64,000 nucleotides of DNA from Calliphora vicina (Eukaryota > Arthropoda > Insecta > Diptera > Calliphoridae), in contig NC_088783.1 in assembly GCF_958450345.1 (NCBI RefSeq), positions 55,404,395 to 55,468,394 on the forward strand, given 5' to 3'. A program made the position numbers and the translations under genes. The notes below the pieces were generated by a model. That model saw only the letters and a program-made list of their open reading frames with translations. It was not told the origin of the DNA and did not search any database. Every line of letters begins with the position of its first letter. The stretch's first letter is position 1. Shown piece after piece: positions 1 through 12,125 of this stretch.

Positions 1-1295
1 TATTCAAATAATATTCAACACAAATAAATTTCATATCAAAAGAAAACTCTTTATAATCATATACCCGGTGTAGGGTATATGATTATAAATATTTTACTTG
101 TTTATTAAAAAGTCTTCTTCGTTGCTTTTCACAAAATATTAAAATAAAATATAAACAAGAAGGAAGTATAGTAAAAGAGCAAAAACATTTTTCTTTTAAA
201 ATTTCAATAATTTATATTTTTGAGTGATTTTCGGAAGTGGGCCTTATATGGGGGCTATGACCAATTATGGACCGATCACCATGAAATTAGGTCGTGTGAT
301 TTATGTCTATATTAGAGTTTACTATGTTGAATTTTGTGTGTATACCAATATTTTTAAGCGATTTATGCACGTTAAAGCGATTTTCGGAAGCGGGTCTATA
401 TGGGAGCTATGACTAATTATGGACCGATCGTAACAAAATTTGGTGACATGAATTTTGTATATATAAAACTTATTCGGAGGGAATTTGGTAAAGTCGATTT
501 GGTAAAGCCGATAAAGTCCAATTTCGGGAGGACATTTGTATGGGGGCTAGGTGAAATAATGGACCGATTTCTGCCAGTTTCAACAGGCTTGGTCCTTGAG
601 AAATAATATGTACCAAATTTCATTGAAATATCTTCAAAATTGCGACCTGTACTCTGCGCACAAGGTTTACATGGACAGCCAGCCAGCTAGCCGACCAGAT
701 GGACGGACGGACATCGTTTAATCGACTCAGAAAGTGATTCTAAGTCGATCGGTTTACTTTAAGGTGGGTGTTAGACTAATATGTTTTGGCGTTACAAACA
801 TCTGCACAAACGCATTATACCCTCCCTACTATGGTGGTGTAGGGTATAAAAATCAAATAATTCAAATTTAAAATATTTTTTAACACTTAAGTTGTGAAGA
901 TAGAAGGATGAAATTTTGACATATGGTATTCAATATTAGGATCTTTAACTCACTATTTTTAAAAAAAAAATTATTGTAAATCTAAAAGGATATTCAAGGA
1001 TAAAACATTGAAAGGATATTTTTGATATGTTTTGATCCTTATAGGATAAAATAAAAATAATACGAAATATTTTACAAATCTTCTTGATCATTTGACACCA
1101 AATTTGACATAGTAGGATGATCAGAAGTATTTTAAAACATTTTTTAAAAATGTACTCCTCTGAAAATTTGAAGTCCTTTTAAAAGGAAACGTGATCACGA
1201 AATGAAATACTGAAAACGCAGTTTTTCTCCATTTAATTTATTGTTTCAGATGTATATCATCCGGTTCGTGTCTAATATTGAGTGTCGTACGGTGT
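1..1295 (-). mobile_element. Partial foldback-like element (long inverted repeat arm), cut by window edge
   Basis: This is the same family as the complete element at 18336-19922, in opposite orientation. The outer end at 1281-1295 (GTCGTACGGTGT) mirrors the outer end ACACCGTACGAC at 18336. Reading from 1295 leftwards, the sequence follows 18336-18955 almost continuously, including an ACCGGATGATATACGTCTGA-like segment, and then enters the element's interior, which runs off the window. The arm is interrupted at 154-849 by a mini-me-like insertion. No transposase is visible. Family assignment is by internal comparison only; I do not recognise the terminal sequence as a named family. Confidence 0.7.
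154..849 (+). mobile_element. Mini-me/Helentron-like non-autonomous element (family A, copy 1)
   Basis: This short element has three degenerate internal units of about 150 bp, each containing a 'TATGGGAGCTATGACTAATT'-like core (near 245, 400 and 540). It then has a GGACGGACGGACAT tract (about 700-713) and a 3' hairpin, TATACCCT...AGGGTATA (816-848). These features resemble the mini-me/HINE elements of Diptera, which carry (GTCY)n proto-microsatellites and subterminal palindromes. The 5' hairpin seen in copy 55482-56214 (GGTCGG...CCGACC) is missing here, probably by a small deletion. The small reading frames are the internal units read as protein and are not genes. The element sits inside the foldback arm; 18780-18795 shows the empty site. 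Confidence 0.7.
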
Positions 1296-1704
1296 AAGCT
1301 ATAAAATAAAGAAAATTAAAGACACTTGGCAAGTCATTAAATGTAAGTTGCAGGTCTGGTAGAAACCGTATTTTTTTTGGCCGGTTAGAGGGTTAATATT
1401 ATAATCCTTGCAAAAAATAGTCAAATTGACCCATATAGAGAGGAGCTAGAGGGTCAAAATCTTCCACAAAAATGATCCTCAAAAAATTCCACAATATAAC
1501 TCTGGCAATAAGAATTCTCTCAGACATTAACTTACAGCATTTTTTTCAATTTTGTATAATGCTCCCTCTAACCAAAAAATTAATATTTTTACTATAAGTG
1601 TATTCTACAAAAATGATCTACTCAATATGCCCTTTCAGAATTATAGGGTCACTATCCTTCTCCAATCAAAAAGTCTTAATTTTTAGGGCAGTGTTATCAA
1701 AAAA
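1296..1704. other. AT-rich sequence, nothing recognised
   Basis: This stretch lies between the foldback end and the next element. It holds two loosely similar segments ('CTAGAGGGTCAAAAT' near 1447 and a related stretch near 1640) but no reading frame or terminus I can name. Confidence 0.5.
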
Positions 1705-1794
1705 CAAGTAAGAGTGCTATATTCGGCTGTGCCGAATCTTATATACCCTTCACCAAATTAACTTCAAAATTTTAAATATTTTTAGGTAAACAAA

Positions 1795-2045
1795 ATTTAA
1801 TTTTTTTTCAGTTGTTTTTTGAATTTTTTGGAAAAAAAAATTTTTCGATTGTTATTTAAATTTTTTTTTTTAAATTAAAATTTTTTTTTTTTAAATTTAA
1901 AAAATTTTTTTTTTTTTAAATTTAAACAAATTTTTTTTTTTTAAATTTTAAAATTTTTTTTTTTTTAAATTTTAAAATTTTTTTGTTTTAAATTTTAAAT
2001 TTTTTTTTTGTTTTTTCAATTTTTTTTTTTTTTTTTTAAAAATTC
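1795..2045. repeat. Low-complexity T-rich block (T runs separated by AAATTTAAA)
   Basis: About 250 bp of T runs, 8-17 long, are broken by short AAATTTAAA-type blocks inside element D. It could have arisen by slippage. Its length is likely to vary between individuals and between assemblies. Confidence 0.85.
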
Positions 2046-2354
2046 GGGTTCAAAATTTTTTTCCCGATTTTGACCCATTGTAGGTCCAACTTACTATTAT
2101 ATACGTCGTTGCAAATGTCTTTGAAATATCTATCATTAGATATCCATATTGTCTATATTAATGTCTTAGTAATCCAGATATAGGTAAAAAAATAGGTCAA
2201 AAATCGAGGTTGTCTTGGTTTTTTCCTCATATCTCAGCCATTTGTGGACCGATTTTGCTGATTTTAAATAGCAAAATTCTCGAAAGCATGTCTGACAGAA
2301 TTATTGAAGATTTGGATCCTGAAGATATCTGGGGTCTTCAGAAAACTGATTTCA

Positions 2355-2909
<555 letters not shown>

Positions 2910-3041
2910 TGGCTTAATCGACTCTGCTATCTATAAGGATCCAGAATATATATACTTTATAGGGTCGGAAATGAAAAATGTAGAAATTACAAACGGAATG
3001 ACAAACTTATATATACCCTTCTCACGAAGCTGAAGGGTATA

Positions 3042-3711
3042 AAAAAATAAATTTCAAATACCAAAACAAATATTTCAAAAACATTTTAACAGACACAAAA
3101 AACCTACTTTTGATACATTAACATTTCAAATATTTCCATTCAACACTTGTTGTAATCGTAACAGACAAGTATTTTGAAATGTTGCATCAACAAGTCTGTC
3201 TATCTGTCTAAAATACAACCAAGTAAAAGTGATTATGTGTATGTAGATGCAAGTTTGAATGCTAATAACTCAAGTACCGAATGATTTTAAAAGCCAATTT
3301 TCCATTAGAAAACATTTATGCAAAGTCAAGTACAAAACAAGAAAGCACTGGACAGACGGAAATGCAAGTAATTGTGCTGAATTGAAGATGTAGTACTTGT
3401 GTTTCAGTGTAACATTGCAACAAGTTCTTGTAGATACAAAAATAAACAAAAAAACACACTTGATGTTAATAGCAAAGCAAAAGAGAAATGCAAAGAAAAA
3501 TAACACATGTAGCAAGGAGAATTTGTGGAAAATTGTAAATGGCAAGAGATTGAAAAGAAAATGCTGAAATGGAAAAAAAACTAAAACAATTTTAACAAAA
3601 TTCAAAGGAGGAAAATTAAAAATTTTAACAGATATACGAGAGGGGGTCAATAATTCTAAGAGTTTTTGAATGAAACACAGGTTTTTGGATAAACGATTAT
3701 TTTTTATTTAG
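3042..3711. other. AT-rich sequence, nothing recognised
   Basis: No conserved frame, RNA or repeat family was identified. A 126-codon open frame on the minus strand (3270-3650) has low-complexity Phe/Leu-rich content and no recognisable domain. Confidence 0.5.
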
Positions 3712-3866
3712 GTTTTCTCATACCCAAGAGATCTTTCAAAATTGAAACCACTGAGCCATGAGAGTTGCCTATGGCTTCCATAATCTCTTGTACTTTCAAT
3801 ATCCGGTCGGCCAACACCATATCGTGAATTTCAATTGTTTCGGGTGTAGAGAGTTCAACTGGGCGT
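3712..3866 (-). pseudogene. Mariner (DD34D) transposase fragment, N-terminal DNA-binding region
   Basis: Read on the minus strand from 3866, the frame gives RPVELSTPETIEIHDMVLAD, then a segment with VQEIMEAIGNSHGSVVSIL, then LKDLLGMRK. This follows the helix-turn-helix linker region of insect mariner transposases, where the known pattern is a V-E-STPE-I-IHDMVLADRR type stretch followed by the second HTH. The frame is open for about 50 codons but the fragment has no start and no catalytic domain. It abuts a plus-strand mariner fragment at about 3870, so the two cannot belong to one intact gene. Confidence 0.8.
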
Positions 3867-3878
3867 CTAGCCAAAGCG

Positions 3879-4120
3879 ACACCAAAGCCAAATATCCAAG
3901 GCGCTAAGGTAATTATCTGTATTCAGTGGAACCAAAAGGGTTCTACCTATTATGAGCTGCTGAAATCTGGGCAGACCGTCATAAGGTACTTGTACCAATA
4001 AACGCCCAGAATATGCGGCCAGACATGAAACCGTATTATTACAAAATGACAACGCTAGGCCATATGTTGCAATACCTGTTCAAAAGTATTTAGAATGAAG
4101 TGGTTGAGAAGGTTGAAAAG
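3879..4120 (+). pseudogene. Mariner (DD34D) transposase fragment, catalytic core middle part
   Basis: Plus-strand translation gives TPKPNIQGAKVIICIQWNQK, then GSTYYELLKSGQTV. After a frame change it gives RPEYAARHETVL and then NDNARPYVAIPVQKYLE, followed by a stop. TPKPNIHGAKVML and HDNARPH-A are hallmark mariner segments; the Asp of NDNARP is the second catalytic Asp. The first and third Asp regions are absent and there is a shift between the two blocks. It lies head to head with the minus-strand N-terminal fragment ending at 3866. Confidence 0.85.
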
Positions 4121-5300
4121 GTTTTAATGTACACTTAATTTTGCGTTACCCTGTTTCACTTCATCTACATACAAAAAAAAAACTATAAATGAGAAAATAA
4201 TTATTTGATTTTTGCCAAAATTTAAAGACAGTTACGGTCAAAATAACCGACAAAATATGTAACATACAGATAAAGTTGCAACCCTTCAAATACACAAATA
4301 TACTGACAGGTTTAACTTCTCCTCACAAATACATTCAGTTTAAGTTACACATAAACCTAAGAGACCCTACCACAACCAGATAGCCAACCAGCCAGCCAGC
4401 CAGCCATTTAGAGTTGGGTTATTAAGACTCTGGTTTCCTGGTAGTTTATTGGCATAAAATGAGCTTTGGGCAATTTACACCTCTTGTCTTAATTCGAAAC
4501 GTGTTGAAATTGCTATAGTTAGAATCTCATTTAAATTTTGTTGCTGCAGTTACAGTTGCTAATGTAAGTGTTACATTTAGTGTTGATTGTGGATGTTAAT
4601 GTTTGCTCTTTTATAATTTGGTAAGACATTTATGGAATTAACATTCAGTACAGAACAGTAAGACGGACATTGATGGTATATATAGAAGAACACAACATCA
4701 CACAGTCAGTTTTAAATATACATATGTATAATAAGTATCGTTAACTCAAATGCAAAATAATCTATCATCAAAAAATTCGAAATTGATTTTTTTTATTGAT
4801 TCATTATATTATATCATATATATGTATATATAAAAAATTAAACTCCTACTATCAAAAATAAACAAGTTAAAATTAAAATTCAAAATAACGTAAGTGCATG
4901 ATTTTACCAAACGAAATAACTTATACCTCTTGAGTAATTAATTCAGCTTTTTACCTTTTATTTGTGGTACATAGATCATAATTTTTTATCTCAAGTCGCT
5001 TCCATTTTATATAATTCTTTGCTGCTCCTAGAAACATATGATAACTGACGATACGATGTTTTTCATTTCAGATGACGATATAACTTACGTCAATGTAAGT
5101 TGGCATGTAAGTATTATGAATATTTGAATTAATTATTTAAATGTAATTTAAGCTCTTTGTAAACACTGAAAATAATAATTTATGGAAACAAATATCACGG
5201 CATCAGAGGAAAACATTAGCTCTGGTTGAGAACCTTATTGAGATTTTGAAGACAACAATTAAATCAGCTGTTACGACCAAACATTCCCTGCAGTTCATTG
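4121..5300. other. AT-rich sequence, nothing recognised
   Basis: No coding segment or named repeat. A (GCCA)n-like stretch, AGCCAACCAGCCAGCCAGCC, is present at about 4381-4404. The rest looks like unique AT-rich DNA. Confidence 0.5.
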
Positions 5301-5578
5301 CACTAGTTCCGCTACGTCGAATTCGTTGGCCACTAAGAACTACTACTAGTGAATTTTCAACCCACTCGCAAAGTTATTGACTGGTGAATTTAACACGGGG
5401 ATGTCATTGCAAGTGGCCGATTGGCACACTCTGCATAACACTTCACTATTAAATTCAATAGTGAAAATACACCAGCATTTGAGAAAAAAAGAAAAAATAA
5501 ATTTTTCTGAGAGCGGGTTTGAACACATAACCTCTCGTTTTCTAGTCAAATGCTCTAACCACTAAACCACAGAGCTCT
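5300..5578 (-). mobile_element. SINE-like sequence with degenerate tRNA head
   Basis: On the minus strand, 5578-5507 reads as a degenerate tRNA. It has an A box, TGGTTTAGTGG (5569-5559), followed about 45 nt downstream by a B-box-like GTTCAAACCC (5524-5515), which is the RNA polymerase III internal promoter spacing. Possible acceptor ends TCTG...CAGA flank it, but the anticodon stem is poor, so a working tRNA is unlikely. A T/A-rich stretch (5480-5505) and about 180 bp of unrelated body follow. I could not define target-site duplications, so the 5300 edge is a guess. The alternative is a tRNA pseudogene. Confidence 0.55.
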
Positions 5579-5989
5579 TATTTGTACTGCTCTCTAATTG
5601 TTATTAAGAATAAAATATGAGTCTACTCTCTATTTTTTGCATTTTCTACATCATCAATGAGAATGAAAACACAAATGGCCACATTCAGCATTACATGTGG
5701 CCATCGAAGTGGTATATTTTAGAGGATTTTATCTTTCTTGAGTTTATTTTCAAAAACTTAGGACAAATAGCTGACTATTGCTTATTACTGAATATGCTGG
5801 TGAAATGTAGTGCAAGTGATAACCATTTAACTACCACTTTAGCAGCCACAGCGAACTAGTTTGTTGTTCAAGTAGTAATATAACTAGTATAAGGTTTCCA
5901 ATTGGCACTTTTCAAACTGCTGGGTTGTTTCCATTTTGACACTCCTTAAAAATCCTAACACAATAACTTTTTCTATTTACATTGATAGC

Positions 5990-7475
5990 TTACATGGTTA
6001 CATAGATGGTTTTCCTTATTCCATTTGGACTACTATTTGCCGACTTATTTGTTTTTCTTCATTTTCATATAAAAAATTGATTTTAGCTTGATTATATTGG
6101 TGATCGCAGATAATCGCCCTTTTTCCATTTTTTTTTAAAAAGAGAAGTAACACTCAGAGAACTAATATGCATATATATAATTGTGTTACTTTCTTTAGAA
6201 AGGGGATATTTACAAACTAATAGCCAGTTTATGTTTTTCTTGATTTCATAAAAAATTCGAATTTGTGGTTGACTTATAACCCCACTTTTATGTTTTTCTA
6301 GATTTTCATATAAAAAATCTAATTTGGCTTGAAAAGTACGTGATCACGTGATCTTCATTTGGACAACTACTTACTTTAAACTTTTCTACATTTTCATATA
6401 AAAAAACAGTTTTGGCCTGATAATTTGGTGATCACTAATGATCGTCCTTTTTCCAATTGGACCACTATTTACCGACTTATAGCCAGTTTTATGTTTTTCT
6501 TGATTTTCATATAAAAAAAAACGAATTTGGCATGAAAATTAGGTGATCACAGAAGATCGTCCTTTTTTCATTTGGACCATTATTTACTGACTTATGTAAA
6601 TAATGGTAAACTTTTATGTTAATCTTTATTTGCATATAAAAAATCTAATTTGGCTTGAAAATTAGGTGATCACAGAAGATCGTCCTTTTTCCATTTGGAC
6701 CACTATATACCGACTTATATCCACTTTTATATTTTTCTTGATTTTCATATAAAAAAATCGATTTTGTCATGAAAATTAGGTGATCACAGAAGATCGTCCT
6801 TTTTCCATTTGGACAACTATTTACTGATTTATGGCCACTTTAATGTTTTTCTTTATTTTTATATAAAAAATCGATTTTGGCCGGAAAATTAAGTGATCAC
6901 AGATGATCGCCCTTTTTCCATTTGAACCACTATTTTCCGACTTTTATGTTTTTCTTGATTTTCATATAAAAAATCTAGTTATAGCCACTTTTATGTTATT
7001 CTCGATTTTCATATAAAAAATCTTTTGGCTTTGAAATTAGGTGATCACAGTAGATCGTCCTTTTTTTATTTGGACCACTATTTACCGACTTTTTACCTTT
7101 AGCCACTTTTATGTTTTTCTTGATTTTCATATAAAAAAATCGATTTTGGCATGAATATTAGGTGATCACAGATGATCGTCCTTTTTCTATTTGGACCACT
7201 ATTTACCGACTTATATCCACTTTTATGTTTTTCTTGATTTTAATATAAAAAAATTGATTTTGGCATGAAAATTAGGTGATCACAGATGATCGTCCTTTTT
7301 CCATTTGGACCACTATTTACCGACTTATATCCACTTTTATGTTTTTCTTGATTTTCATATAAAAAAATTGATTTTGGCATGAAAATTAGGTGATCACAGA
7401 TGATCGTCCTTTTTCCATTTGGACCACTGTTTACCGACTTATAGCGTTTTATATAAAAAATCGGTTTTTTAATGA
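5990..7475. repeat. Tandem array of about 118-bp units (about 13 degenerate copies)
   Basis: Units share the succession TTTTCATATAAAAAA, then TGGC-TGAAAATTAGGTGATCAC, AGATGATCGTCC, then TTTCCATTTGGACCACTATT, then TACCGACTTATA. Starts of the TTTCATATAAAAAA block fall near 6064, 6304, 6399, 6505, 6629, 6740, 6858, 6959, 7005, 7121, 7241, 7360 and 7449. The spacing is mostly 95-120 bp with some truncated units. Units near 7111-7470 are the most alike and the left edge is the most diverged, which suggests decay from one side. Each unit carries the palindrome TGATCA. The 97-codon open frame at 7390-7683 is a by-product. Confidence 0.9.
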
Positions 7476-8311
7476 AAATATAAGACCTTTTTGTAGCTTT
7501 AGCATGTTTTTTATAGGCTTAGTCGAAGGAATATATTTAAAAAATAGGCAAAGCACAGACAAAGCACAGACAGATATGAAATTTTATGTCAATCGGATAA
7601 GCCAGATAAAAATGACAGACTTATTTCTAAAATACTTTGATTCTGTATTGCATCACACTTTCAGTTATTTAAAAATTAAGTGAGTGTGTATTTATATGAG
7701 TATGTGCTTCAGTGTTTGAAAAAGTTTTTCTAAATATTTTAATAATTTAAATTATTTAACAAAATCTACATATTTACACACTAACAATTTTTTCTAACTA
7801 ACATAGTAAAAACTAAATACTGGTATGAATTTATGTGTATTACAACTAACACATGTTGATATTATTTTACATCATTTTTACATATAAACACACATACAAA
7901 TACTTTCAAATTAAATATTAGATTTATTTATTAATAAACTTTTGTTTTGGCCAACTAAAAATTGATTTACTAAATATTTTTAAAAATGTTTTTTTTCAGA
8001 TTTTTTTTTTTACTTTTTTGCAAATTAACAAGTGTAGATTTTCACACTAAGAGATTTACATAAAAAAAATTGTGTCATTTTAATTTTACATTTTAAATTT
8101 ACATAATAATAAAAACATGTAGAGAGTTTTTTTTAGTTTATTATTTTTTATATACCCTACATTACAATGGGTGGTATAGAGTTGCTTAGAAGCAAGAGAC
8201 GCTTCAAATTGTTTGAAATTCAAAAAATGTAATAAATATGTACCTTCTAAACCTCTGGAAACAATAATAGATTAAAGGATTACGTCCTAGAATATTATAA
8301 GAGTATAATTA
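7476..8311. other. AT-rich sequence, nothing recognised
   Basis: No named feature. A short ATACCCTAC...GGGTGGTATAG stretch at 8153-8178 loosely resembles the 3' hairpin of the mini-me-like family but lacks a body. Confidence 0.45.
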
Positions 8312-8410
8312 GGCTCAATAAATTAGAGTTAAAAAATTAATATAAAATAAAAACTGTGAAAAGATTCTTTGTTTAAATTTAAGTGAAAGATCCTGGACGG
8401 ACTGAGCTTT
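8312..8410 (+). repeat. Interspersed ~100-bp repeat, copy 1
   Basis: Shares GGCTCAATAAA-TAGAGTTAA at its start and GATCCTGGAC-GACT at its end with 11053-11149, in the same orientation and with the same order of blocks. It might be the edge of an LTR retrotransposon or a pair of solo LTR pieces, but I see no protein or primer-binding site that decides this. Confidence 0.55.
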
Positions 8411-10350
8411 ACCTAAGCTTCAAACCCGGAGTAACCGGAGGTTCCTTACAATAGATACAAAGGTCGTCGGGATGAATATATGATGCCAGATTAATGTTGG
8501 AATAACAAAGAGGTATCCTAAGGACCTAACAATTCTCCATGTAATAAGATCCAGTTATTTATTCCTACAGCTTTAATATTAACTGGGTTTCACACCCATT
8601 TAGAGATTTCTTAGAGAGTTTTTCCCGATAATGAATAATTGACCAAAAACATTTTTTGGAAGTCATTTGTAAAAGGGCCAATTGTAGAATCAGTTTTTTA
8701 TATCAACAAATTTAGAAAATATATGGAGTCGACTTTAATTGACCATAATTGCTTCATTATTTTTTATTTATTTGCTGGTTTTTTTTTTTGCATTTCAATC
8801 CCAAAAAAATACCGTCTAATCCAGTCAGCCATAAAAACAAATCTGTTGCTGCTGCAGTCACAACAAAATGGTTATAAACAAAATGGTGAAAACATTTTAC
8901 ATTTTATCAACTTGTAATTCCCAATTGTAATTAGATTTATTACGTTAATTTGAATTTTTCAACTGGCCACACGAGTCCTGTTTTTGGCATAAACACACAG
9001 ACAGTAGCAGCTACCAGCAACTCTACATCTACACAATTATTTCGCATTGTATATATGAACATGTCCTTTAACAGGATTCATGTAAATTCATGTAAATAAA
9101 TTTATCCATTGAATATGATTTCATTAAATTTCCCACTCTCGCTCTCGTTCTCTCTCTTTCTCACTCTCAGCAGTTTATTTATTTAACGCTGATACAGCTG
9201 CAGCAGGGACATGTTAGCCTGCGAAATGTGTTAAAAAATTTTGAAATAGGATAATATTTAAAATGGCCAAATAATTTAACAGTAACAATATGTTATAAAA
9301 TCCTAAACAATAGCATATGCAGTAGACTTAACTAATAAATATAATTGGTGTAGTTGAAAATGAATGGTATGAAATAATTTAGTATGTCAGCAGATTTGAG
9401 TTGTTTTATTTTATTTTCGTTGGCAAATTATACTGCACATTTGCATAAATCTCATACATCATGACTTAATTTGGTTGGTCAAATATTTGGTTTGAATTAT
9501 TTGTTTTATAAAATACAAATGTGAACATGAAATGAAGCGTTGTTATTTTTTGTTTCCTTTTTTTTTTTTTTTTGGTGTTGAAAAGATATATGCACATTTT
9601 TCGTTTTGATTGATGGTCATTGGATGAAATTGTGGTGGATGGATGAAATTGAGTTGAAGAGTTTTAAAATGCAGACAACAAGGAATATATGTATATGTAA
9701 ATTATTTAATATATGATTTTTATATAATTTGTTATAGTATCGCATCAATTTCATAGAAACAATTTTGGTATGCTGTTTGCATTGTGTATAATATCAGTCT
9801 TTGTGGTCCTTCTTTGACTGAGTAGCTTATACAGTCTTTCGCCGAAGTCTGAGTTTAAGTATAGGGATTCACATATGTATACATTCCAGATCCAGTGTAA
9901 TTGGTTATATAGTGTTAAATCTGGGATACAAATTATGCTGATTTGAATAGCTCTGCCATGTCTATGAGGGAGACATATTGTAGATTCATAAAAATAGCCT
10001 ATAGACCGAGTGTCCCGCTTCCTACTAATGCTGGAAGTATGATGTGATGCGATTTGCTTTTTTATTTTTTAACGGATTCACTTCAGAGAAACTCACCAAA
10101 AGTTAATCACATATAAAGGATTTTTTGTAACTACTGCATTGCTGTTTTCAACGATCCTCTACAAATCGACTCTATTCCGTTTCATAATAGCATTTAAACT
10201 GAAACAATAGTTACTGTATTAATATTGTGAGGACCCAAATGAATGATTCAATACTTATTTATATCCCAAATAAAGAAAATATTACTCGTTTTATTGGGGG
10301 TTACATCTATCAAAGTGGGTCGTAGTTCATCCTGCAATATTTGGTATTAA
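8411..10350. other. AT-rich sequence with one pyrimidine tract
   Basis: No coding or named repeat sequence. A pyrimidine tract rich in CTCTC (9130-9170) is a candidate GAGA-factor-type site on the opposite strand; this is inference from composition only. T runs lie at 9556-9574. Confidence 0.45.
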
Positions 10351-10359
10351 TTCATTTCA

Positions 10360-10640
10360 GATATCCGGAGAACGATGGGGTACAGGAGGACGGGTTCAAC
10401 ACTGGCTGCAAAAGTCAACAGCAAATTGTTTCTACAGCAGAGATCAGTCAACACAAAGAGTGTCAGCAGTTGAGTTAAGAGTGGGGATCAGAAGAGGATA
10501 GCCAACATAGTGTATCATCATATAGTAGTCAACAGAGAGAGAATCACGAGATAAGATATTCAGCCGAAGTGAAGAGGATACAATACAAAGAAGGAAATAG
10601 CCAAGAACACAACAAACACAATGCTGGTAGGTAGATCAAC
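10360..10640 (+). other. Purine-rich block, unassigned
   Basis: About 280 bp is markedly richer in A, G and C than its AT-rich surroundings (for example GAACGATGGGGTACAGGAGG at 10370). It has no long frame. It could be an untranslated leader of an old LTR element, since a ~100-bp repeat lies on either side (8312 and 11053), but no LTR pair was found. Confidence 0.35.
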
Positions 10641-11052
10641 AACAAACATACAGTTGATGAGGATCAAACAATTATGATTTTAAAAACAACCGCTATCGGT
10701 ATGAATATTTTTTGATGCATCAGCTACAATAGCCGTAGTAAGCAATAGGATATAAACTAATGTAACTGAGCAGCCATGCTCTTTTGTGTTGTGCAGGTGA
10801 AGTAGGTAAAAATAATAAATATTAAACAAGTTACAGAGCAGTGTTGTAATTAAATTCGATTTGGTAGCACCGATACTAGTTTATATAGAATATTGCACTG
10901 GTTTACAATCAGTTAAACAGGCGGATTACATCCTACTAAGTCATACCTTGAGGGAGGAGAATAGGGCACTGGCTCAGGGCAATTGTGTAAGGTATTTTTC
11001 TTGGAAGTAACACCCGATAGTTCACGGAGCAGCAGCGAATTATTTGAACTGT

Positions 11053-11149
11053 GGCTCAATAAAATAGAGTTAAGAAATTAAAAAAAAACTCTAAAAATAA
11101 CAAATAAAAGTGTATTTAAATTTATATGAATGATCCTGGACAGACTAAA
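11053..11149 (+). repeat. Interspersed ~100-bp repeat, copy 2
   Basis: Partner of 8312-8410: GGCTCAATAAAATAGAGTTA at the start and GATCCTGGACAGACT at the end, with an A-rich middle of different length. The surrounding sequences do not match each other. Confidence 0.55.
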
Positions 11150-11439
11150 CATTGCGCCAGATTCAAACACTGAGTTCCTTGTAGCCATGTAGTTTTGATG
11201 GCATCTCTCCAATCTGTTGTTTATTATTCAGATACTCGATCAAAATATAAAACTTTATTTACGAAATTAGTATTTTTTAATATAAATGTATTCGAAAACG
11301 AAAATCTGTGACGCAATCTCTTTGTATGGCGAGATCAAAGGTAACCAATTTATCTTGGCTCGAATTAGTGTGAACGATTTGAGGTCGCATATGATGTAAC
11401 AAGATCGTTCGATTTGACCTGGGTAAAATATTCTTCCAT

Positions 11440-11685
11440 TATTTTCATTACATTAATACCTAAAGCTAGTTTTATTCCATTTTAACATCGACCCCTAGAA
11501 AAGGGGTTTTATGCTAAAATGCCGTAATTTATAAAATGCCCTCAAATTTAACATAACCCAAGCCATCAATGAAATTCCACTCAATCTATTCGGAATAGTC
11601 ATTGAAATATTTTGTTATATTCCATTAATACCTAACACAAAGCTTGTTTTATTCCAATTCAAGATTGATCCCTAAAAAAACATTT
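11440..11685 (+). repeat. Degenerate direct duplication
   Basis: The stretch ATTAATACCTAAAGCTAGTTT followed by TATTCCATTTTAACATCGAC (11454-) recurs as ATTAATACCTAACACAAAGC / TTATTCCAATTCAAGATTGA (11626-). Both copies are followed by CCCTA-AAAA. Spacing is about 172 bp. Confidence 0.5.
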
Positions 11686-12125
11686 AGGAATATTGGTCTG
11701 AAATCTTTATACGTTATATGAGAGATTATTCTAGCTTAACGAATAAAAACAAATGAAATGATGCCTTGTTTGCTTCCCCACCTTGAAGGATTAAATGAAC
11801 TTTCAAGGATCTAGGGAATGGTATGTAGTTTCTGCACAATTCCTTTGACGATAGCATTCCATGCTGATGATAGCACAATATTCTTGCAAGATTTATATAT
11901 CGATTATGTACAAATTAGGTTTACAAACGTTTCGAGCTAGATATAGTAAAATGCCCGAAAGGTCGTGTTTGCCAGCCTTCTTCAGTTTTCCTTTTATTTC
12001 AACTACATCAACTGGACGGTGAGGAAATTTGTCACTCTCTATTCAATCAATCACATTTAAAAAGGTAGATAACGACCATGTGATCTCGGATAGTGAGAAG
12101 CTTGTTCTCAAATATTCTACAAATT

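Noticed and set aside
224..623. Overlapping 60-68 codon frames with FGSGPYMGAMTNYGP-like peptides, also at 18918-19154
   Set aside because: The similarity between them is DNA-level similarity of family A internal repeat units; frames are short, occur in both strands and are broken in other copies.
3270..3650. 126-codon minus-strand frame
   Set aside because: Phe/Leu-rich peptide from A-rich complementary strand, with no family resemblance.
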